Shown here: positions 23,901 to 32,900 of the stretch, one piece after another
Numbering within the stretch: the stretch's first letter is position 1
How the letters are laid out: every line of letters begins with the position of its first letter
Source: Sabellastarte sp. h YS-2021
Lineage: Eukaryota > Annelida > Polychaeta > Sabellida > Sabellidae
Direction: 5' to 3'
DNA length: 64,000 nucleotides
Assembly (NCBI GenBank): GCA_964017235.1
Contig: OZ024928.1
Span: 79,417,566 to 79,481,565 of the forward strand
Notes under the pieces: generated by a model
What the model was told of the DNA's origin: nothing
Database searches by the model: none
The model's input: only the letters and a program-made list of their open reading frames with translations
Made by a program: the position numbers and the translations under genes

Positions 23901-26900
23901 AACTTTTATTTATATCTACATAATTCTACTAGAATACTGATCGTCATGTCATCCCCAGGACAGAAGAGAGGCACTTGTGGCCATGTTATGGCTGTGTTTG
24001 ATATGTTGTGTTTGGAGACGATCCGTGTGTCCTGAAGAAGGACTGCTCCATTTGTAAGGCGTTTACCCCAGAGCAGCTACAACAACTAGCCACCCCACCT
24101 ACAGAGAAAGAATCGAGATAAGAAGACGGGTTCTGCCTCCCCTACCCCCACTCTCATGGACCCTTCACAAGTCAATGTGTTGGGACGGGTAGATGGAGAG
24201 AAGGCTGTAAAGAAGCCTGAAAGAACTCCTACTGGGAAGAGAAGCGTTCTGATGAATCTCCCAAACCCAGCAACAAAAGGTCCAGCAGTAAACCATCTAC
24301 TGAAGATCTGAAGAGTCTGGACGACAAGTGGGCTGAACGCTTTGTAAGGCTGAAAGCTATGATTCTTGCAAAGTCATTTGCAGTTGAACCAGTGGTGAAA
24401 TCTACAGAAGTTGCTACCTTAATCCTGGTGCTGGTTCCAACCAATCTACTTCCAGTGGGGTCTCAGATGTAAGTTTTACCGGTCCCAGCCTTTTTTTTGG
24501 AAAGTTGCTGTCACTAAAGCTACCCAGTCTGTTGAGGCTCCTGGAACGAGAAGGGGAGATGTGATCCAGAAGAATGCCACCCAGCCTGTTGAGGCTGCCG
24601 GTGCAGGGACGGCCACCCAGCCTGTTGAGGCTCCCGGGGCAGGTCCTGAAGTTCTGCTTTCCAGTACCAGCACTCTGCTTTCCAGTAGTGACACTGTACA
24701 GCTAAATCTGTCACTTACCGGTGGAAATCTTCCTGACGTCACCGGTGGATCTGAGAGTGAGAAAGATGTGCAGAGTGAACCGGGCTCCCCTACTGCTGGT
24801 AACTTCCGGGACGTGTCCCCAGACAGGGATGACACAGCTGACCAGGAGCTCTGAGGAAGCCAATTACAGAGAGACTATCAGAGGGGTCAGATCATTTATG
24901 GGCTGGCACCAAATCCCTGATTTCAACAGTGCTTCATCTTCCTTAGATGACAACCCATTTGCCAGATCCCGAGTCAAGCCCACCTAGATGAGTGGCTGTG
25001 TAGGAAGTTTGAGAAGTTAAACCTCACTGTGTCTGAAGGCTACCCTTCCAGAAATACATAGACTGGTGGTTTGCTTAGAGACCAATTTGTGAAGACACCT
25101 AGGCCTTCCAGATGGTATGAGATGCACACAGATAAGAAGGACTCTGATAGATCTACTGTGTGTTCCTGGTCTCCGGAACCAGTAAAATTGAACAGTGCAT
25201 TCAGCAGGGTTACCAGATGCAGTTTGCCTTCATCTCCAGCCTCCTGTACTATCAGTTCTTTTAGAGAGCAGTCTGTGATGTGTAATGAGGCAGCAGGTCT
25301 ATCCAGATGTCTTAACAAAGTGCAGGACTCTATGGTGACACACTTGAAGACACTGCGTACTGACAAAGGAAAAGGCAAGGCATCAGAGAACGCAACAAGG
25401 TGTTGAGGAGCTGGAGTATTTGGTAACTTTTAACCTGTCCATCTCCCAGGCCATGCAACATACCATGCAGGATCTGTCTGAAGGTGTTTTTATCAGCATG
25501 GCAAACCTCACTCTAGCACGTAGAGACAGCTACCTGGAGTATTAATATGGTGGGATGAAGCAAGATACTCTCACTGCCTTGCGTACTGCACCCGTCCGCT
25601 TGACCTCACTGTTTCCTGATCAGTTGCTGGTAAAGGCTGAAGATGAGATTTCCTGTAATGAGGAGAGGCGTTCTTCTGGCAGCTCACATAGGAAGCCCAG
25701 TCGTTTTCATCTGTATGCTTCCTCACCTTCAAAGCCAGCACATCAACCGGACCGGAAGTCCACTGTAGCTGCTTGGAAGCAGATCCGGGACTGGCAACAG
25801 GGAAAGAAAATATGGGGCAAGCCCTCATATTTCCAACAGAAACCGGCTAAGGGTTCCAACCTGAGTAAATGACAATTACTGTGTTCAGAGTGTGGCCGGT
25901 CTGAAGGACTCTGTATATGTCTCCGGCCAGTTAGAGAGCTTGAACCCTTCACCAATCATAGCTGGAAGGAAGGACTTGACCAGCAAGAGCGAAACTGTAA
26001 ATTCACATGTAAACTCTTGTGCTGTAAATGTTCATTCTGTTACTGGGTTGCCACAAAAGAAAGGCGTAATTCCCTTGTATTGTCAGAATTACACAAAAAT
26101 AAAATATGTGAAAGATGTTTCCTGTGTAGGTCACTTGAGTTCTGTAAATCTTGCCACAAATGTCCCAACTGTTGCTCTAGATCTACCTGTAGGGGCCAGA
26201 TTGCACCAGTTTTGGGGAAAATGGGCAGCCCTGGGGGCACTCCCAAGGTAGTAACAGTACTCAGAGAGGGCTACACCCTCCCCTTCCGGTTCAGACCCAA
26301 CTTGACCAGGTCACCAACTGTCATAAACAACTATATCAATCTTCACAAAAACCTCCACTTGTTGGAGGCCTTGCATCAGCTGGTGAACAAAAATGCTGTA
26401 GAACCAGTAGCAACTCAAAAATCACTGAGGTTCTACAACAGGCTATTTTTGGTACCCAAACCCAACAACCGGTGGAGACCTATCTTGGACCTGAGCACCT
26501 TGAACACCTTCCTAAACACAGAGTCATTCAAAATGGAGACACCAGAGACAATAAGAACCTCCTACAGGCAGGGGAGTGTGTTACCTCCATAGATTTCAAG
26601 GACACTTACTACCACATACCAATTCACAGTCAGTCCAGGAAGTACATGCGTTTTCACATCCAGGGTCGGTCCTACCAATTCAAAGCCCTACCCTTTGGCC
26701 TGTCCACAGCACCAATGGAGTTCACAGTGATGGCCAAAGAGGTCAAACTGATGGCTTTACAGAGGGGTATAAGGATCTACCAGTACCTAGATGAATGGTT
26801 GGTGAGAGCCAGGTCCCACCATACCTGTCTCCAGCATACACAGACCTTGGTAGTTCTTTGTCGAGAGCTAGGTTGGCTGGTGAACAGGGAGAAATCCGAA

Positions 26901-29900
26901 CGGTCCCAAAACAAGTTTTCAACTTTGTAGGTTACCAATTCAACCTGAAAGAATGCAAGGTCAGACCCACACCATAGTGTTGGCAGGTCTCAAAAACCAA
27001 GATCAAAACAATACTGTCCGGTCTGGTGTGTCTGGTCCGGCAGTTTATGTCCCTCATAGGTCTACTCACAGCAACAGAAAAACAAGTGCACCTAGGTCGG
27101 CTCCATATGAGGCCCATACAGTGGCACTTGAAAAACAACTGGAGAGTACCAGAGTCACTAGAAAAGGTGATATCAGTTCCCAGGTCGCTCCACCCTCACT
27201 TAAAATGGTGGCTGGAGGAAAGCAATGTGCTGCAAGGTCAACCATTATACCCACTAAAACATGCTCTGCAGATCTTTACAGACACATCAAAAGAAGGGTG
27301 GGGCGCTCACTTAAATGAATACACTGCAAGGGGAACCTGGTCTCTTCCAGAAAGCAAGTTAACATAAATCATCTGGAACTAAAGGCGGTCTTTCTCGCCT
27401 TAAAAGAGTTCCAAGACCTTTGTTCAAACAACATAGTTCTGGTGGCCACAGACAACACTACAGTGGTTGCCTATATAAAGAAAGAAGGGGGGATGAAGTC
27501 GGGCCCTCTGTGTGTCCTTCTGTGGAGAATCCTGACCTTGTACCAGGAGACAGGTAACTCTCAAAGCTTGACACATCCCAGGCCGGCTGAATGTGATTGC
27601 AGACAAGCTACCCAGGCTAGGTCAGACCATCCAGACAGAATGGTCCCTTCATCCAGAGGTCTTTCAAACCATATGCTCCTGGTGGCACCAGCCCCAAGTG
27701 GACCTTTTTGCCACCAGGTTCAACAACACACTGCCACAGTTTGTGTCACCGGTTCCAGACCCCCAGGCGTGGGCAGTGGATGCACTAAGTCTGTCCTGGG
27801 AAGATCTGGACCTGTATGACTTCCCACAGCAGCCATCTTGGGCAAAGTGGTGGAGAAATTGCAGGACTCCCCTTGCAAACAGGAACATACTGGTTGCACC
27901 TGGGTGGCCCTACATGCCCAGGTTTTGGGATCTAGTGGTCATGTCCAGTCAGATTCCACTGTGCCTGCCCAACCTGGTGACTCAACCATTCAACCAGACC
28001 CTGTACAGGAATCTGTAAAACCTGAACCTACATGCCTGCCTCCTAGAGCCAAGGCAATCAAGGAGCAGGGCTTCTCTGAGGCAGTGGTAGCATGAATTGA
28101 GGCTCCTCAAAGAGGATCAACCAGATCCTTCTATGAGGCAAAGTGGACCATTTTTACAAAGTGGTGCCTCAGTAATCAGGTGGACTTCAGGGTACCACCT
28201 CTGAAAGCCATAGCTGACTTCCTTCTGTACTTGTTCCAGGACAGAAAGTTACAGCCGGACACCATTGATGGCTACAGATCAGCCATTGCTGACAAGTTGG
28301 GCAACTTCCCATTAATGTTATCTCACCTGCCATCATCTCCTCATGGATCAAGCAAACTGTGATCCTATGCTATGAGCTCTCTGACCAAGAGGCCCTCAAA
28401 TTACATCAGGTTAAAGCCCATGATGTCAGGGCCTTTGCTGCTTCTAAGGCCTTCCAGTCGGGGGTCTCCTTAGAGCAAATTTTGTCAGCCTGCCACTGGA
28501 AATCACATAACACCTTCACACAGTTCTATTTGAAGGATGTGGCTTGGGCTGATTCAGAGCTTTTCCATTTAGATCCAGTGGTGGCTGCTCAACAGGTCTA
28601 CCATCAGACCCAGAAATGAGGAGATATTTAAATATGTATATATGTACATGTTGTATATACTTTGTATATAGTACATATTAAGTATAATGATTAAAAGAAA
28701 AACGAAAAAAAAACAACTGTGACTTGCTTCCTTTGGCAAGTTTATTTCTTATGGGACTGAACTCAACCCTCTCTTCCTCTTTCTCAGAACAGGTCTGGGA
28801 AAAAAAAAGGGGGGGGGGGGTTAGTGGTAACTGACCATGACCTTACAGGGCCCTCTCACCCTAGGTCTAACCGGACCTTCTCAGTTTTGTTTGTTTATGA
28901 GTTCATTTGAGTCTCTAGTATATTACCCGCCTACCAAGCAGTAGTTATTCAGCAATTGTACCTTGGATAGGATGTATTAACGCAATAAAATTGCAAATTT
29001 AATAGTAAATTAAATTTTTGTAAGTTAATACCCTATCCAATGGACAGGCAAGGCCCACCAATCTGGTCCCGCTATCAGCATACTAGGAGTCTTAATAGGA
29101 CTAGACAATGAAAAAGATGCTATGACGTCAAGATGTCTAGACAGGAAGGAAGTACGACGCGCCATCTAGCGAATGCACACTCCGTGACCGGTCCTGCCGG
29201 TAGTATATACAGGACATCTTTTTCTGGCGTTTGGCAGGACCGGTCGCGCTGACCAGTAAAGCAATTGTCCGTTGGATAGGGAATTAACTTATAAAAATTT
29301 AATTTACTTGTTAAATTTGCAATTTTATGTTTCATAAGTGTTGTTTGAATTCAGTGTTGGTGATAGGGTTGGCATGTAAAACCTTAGTTCTTTGTTTTGA
29401 CAGGAACATATTGAACAGGCAATATCTTTAAATCCAACTGACCCTTCTTCATACTATTTACTCGGGAGATGGTGTTATGGTGTAAGTATATTAGATATAC
29501 AGAGATAGAAGCTTATTTAAATAATTAAAATGAACATTAGTAAGGCTGAAGTGATAGCATAGTTTTGTCAGTGGCTAGCTACTTGCATTAGCTGTCAACT
29601 AAGCAGTTTAGTGTTTTAGATGTACAATATATATCAAGAGAGAGGATATACTGAAAACATTAGATCCAAATGTGCCCCAGATGTAAATATTATAAACAAT
29701 ATTGCAGATTTTGAGGTGCTAAATATGCAGAAAATTCATTCAAATTCATGGGTACTTTGCAAATAAATGTCATTTATATATATATATATTCAATGTAATG
29801 TTTAGAATTCTTTGAATTGGTAACTTTTAGGTTGTGATTCCAAATATTAAGTATTCTAATGATTATATTAAGTCCCACAAGAGGTGATATAAATAAGAAT

Positions 29901-32900
29901 TCAGATAACCAGCTCAACAATATTGGGGCCAGCTATTGCTTGGGTAACTGAATAGTTGGTTAGTATTGTCAGTCATTTCAGCCGTAAACTTTGCAGGGAC
30001 ACTCAACCATATTATACAATGTATAAGCGGATGAAAGTCAGGAATATGTTGTGTTTGAGTTCGTTTTGTGCCACTGCTCTAGAGTTTTCCTTTAAGATGC
30101 GATAGCTCAAATATATGTAACCAAGAGCTTTGAAATTTGACCTTGTTGACCTTGACATACAATTTCAAGGTCAATTGTTGACCATTTATCTTACATTTTG
30201 GCCTCGATTCCCAGACACTATTAGATCATGTTTAGTTAATATGTACGATATTGACATTGAATCTCTTTGTTTAAAGTCACAAAGGTCCCCCCTTGAAACC
30301 CTTTCTAGCTTTGTTTTGGTAAATTTTAACTTTCTTCTCCTTTATTATTGGCTCTTTGAGCGAGGAAAGTGAGAACAACTTAACAGAAATCATGGGCTTT
30401 TTGTAAGACCAAATTTAATGTTTGACTCTTGTTTTAAGATCAAATAAGGTAGGCTTACTATTAAGGCCTTATATCCTTGATTGAATTTTCTGTGTATTGC
30501 ACTGAATTAATCCTGTTAGAGGATATGCTGCATTTAGACCCAGTATCTAGTTTTTACATGTCATTATGTAAAAATATAGTATGTATGTGTATATCCTTCA
30601 CAGAAATAATCATCTCTTTTCTGTAATTTGATAAAACTTAAAAATATAAAGTTAAAGTACAGAAATGTTTATAGAAAGAAACTAAAACTCTTCTGAAAGG
30701 GACATTTAAAAAAAATTCCTTCTTAACTGGTAAATGTGAAATATACTAACTGAATTCCTTTTCAAACAGCCAAACTAAATCTGCTTGTGTTTGGTTCTGT
30801 GCAATAAGTCATAAAAAACATCTGTGAAAAATGTATCTTCTTAGATGGATTTGTAAACACAGGTCACATGAATTGATGCATTTTATTTTCTGAGGTCTCT
30901 ATGTGTTGTACATTATCTAGGTGTACATGCTGTCATGGGTTGAGAGGAAGGTTGCTGCCACTCTGTTTGCCAGCCCGCCTACAGCTTCTGTAGATGATGC
31001 TTTGCTGCATTTCTGCAAGGTTAGATACAAACAAAGCAGGCAGTCTATTTTACAGTAGAATCCTGTAATCCAAACGTCTTGAGGGAGTGACATTTTGTTT
31101 ACTAAAAAGAAGGTTACAAAATTTTAGGAGGTATTTCAGTAGTAAGAAATAATTTATTTGGAAGACTAGATCTAACTGCATGATATCGAATGTCTGGATA
31201 ATAGAACTTTAGACAACAAAAGTTTTATTATATATATTAGAATAGTGTGTTAAACGTCTTTATTTAAAAAGTGTATGAAACCTAAAGTTTTACATGTAAG
31301 TGTAGAGAGTACATTTGTAAAATGAAGGAAACATTCATATGATTCCTAAAAGTCATCTTTGAGACTTTTGTTAAAGGAGTCTGCACATAAAGTGTGATGG
31401 TGTTGTTTCAGAACATTAAAGTCATCCTCTTTTGTAGACTCACAATGACAGCAGATTTGTGATTCAGTGTTTTAGTGAAGGTTAATTTGATTTTATAGGC
31501 TCAAGAATTGCAGAAAAAAAGTGAATGGAAAGAAAATATGTTGTTCATAAGCAAAGTAAGTGTATTACTGGAATTTTTGGAAAGCAGTAATTAATAAATC
31601 ATCTTTTACCAAATTAACAGTGAAATACCCTTTTGTGTGCTATGTAGGAGTTTAATATATGCAGTTGTAATTTTAAAATGTATGGTTTGTTTAATGTAAG
31701 TTTTTCTGTAATTCAGTAAATATTTATGATTAAAGGTGGGCTTGTTTAAAGAAAGGTAGATTAAATTGCGCATTCAAAGATTTATGGTTATGACCGGGAA
31801 ACACAGGCAAAGATAATTTTGACCAAATTTACAGTGAAGAATACAAAGAATAATGAGTTGATTATCAGTAATTGTTCTACATGGACGTGGATTGGTTGAC
31901 AGAACTTGACACTCGTGCTAATTAATAGCCACACACTGCTTGATACTGTTCATTCTGTCTGTTGACGTCATACCTTCCTTCCTTAAGTCAGGGGAAATTT
32001 CTTTCACAGCTTGAACCTTATTGTATTAATATTCTTTACTTGTGTGAAACTAAACAGAAACTGTGCTTTTATGTCACAAAATAGTGTGGTTTGAAAATTA
32101 TTTATCCTTGTATGCTTCATTAATAATAACCTCAAAAATATCTTGACTATTCCTGAATAAAGTGGTGTCTTTAAACTGGAACAAAAATTACAAACCTGTT
32201 TAAAACCTGTATTTAGAATTTTTGGTTACAATTAAGTTTATATTATTTGGCATTCTGTATAAACTTTTCATTTTCCTGTATCTTTTACATCTCATTTTGC
32301 AATTCATTATAGATCACAATTTGAGCTCTGAATATGACATTTCTTTATGAAATGTGAGTTAATTCACATTTTTATTCTGTCATCTTTTTCTTTTCTTAAA
32401 ACTTAGTGTTACATTGAGAAGAAAAAGTACACTGAAGCAGCCATGTGGCTCAGAAAGGCTAACACAGTTCCTGTGATAAGTCAAGATGTAAGTAAACCTA
32501 TGCATTCTAAATATGGATAGAAAAAAGTTATAAGGAAAAATGATTCATTATAATTGTGTCACTCAAAATGGGTCCCCCAAAAGTACCTAATCAACACCTG
32601 TGACATGAGAGATGACCAATTTGGAGATGTGTCGGTATGGAGTCGGCACAATCAGGTTTCAGCTGATTCCGATATTTAATGACATTACAAAAAAATTCAT
32701 TGGCTGTATTTCTACGTCCTTATAACTCAAGTGTCTGCATTTGAAAGTCCAACATGTATGTGTTATTTTTGTTTTCTCATTGCTTTGTTTCCATGTAAGA
32801 AAAATGGAGAAGTGATATAAAGTCACTATTATTGGCTCATCTGGTATTGTGAGAGTGTCTGGTGTTTCGTGTTTGAATCTATTAGAAACCTTGTCCTGTG

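Larger units (their letters stand above)
23632..29326 (+). mobile_element. DIRS-type YR retrotransposon, copy 1 (decayed) in RMDN intron 5
   Basis: Inverted terminal repeats lie at 23632-23830 and about 29105-29326, with an internal complementary region at about 28965-29052. The order of genes is gag, RT-RNase H, tyrosine recombinase, on the same strand as RMDN. Reading frames are broken many times and the recombinase has lost its middle. The circle-junction match places the left end at about 23632 and the right end at about 29326. DIRS elements integrate by tyrosine recombinase and leave no target duplication, and I see none. Confidence 0.9.
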
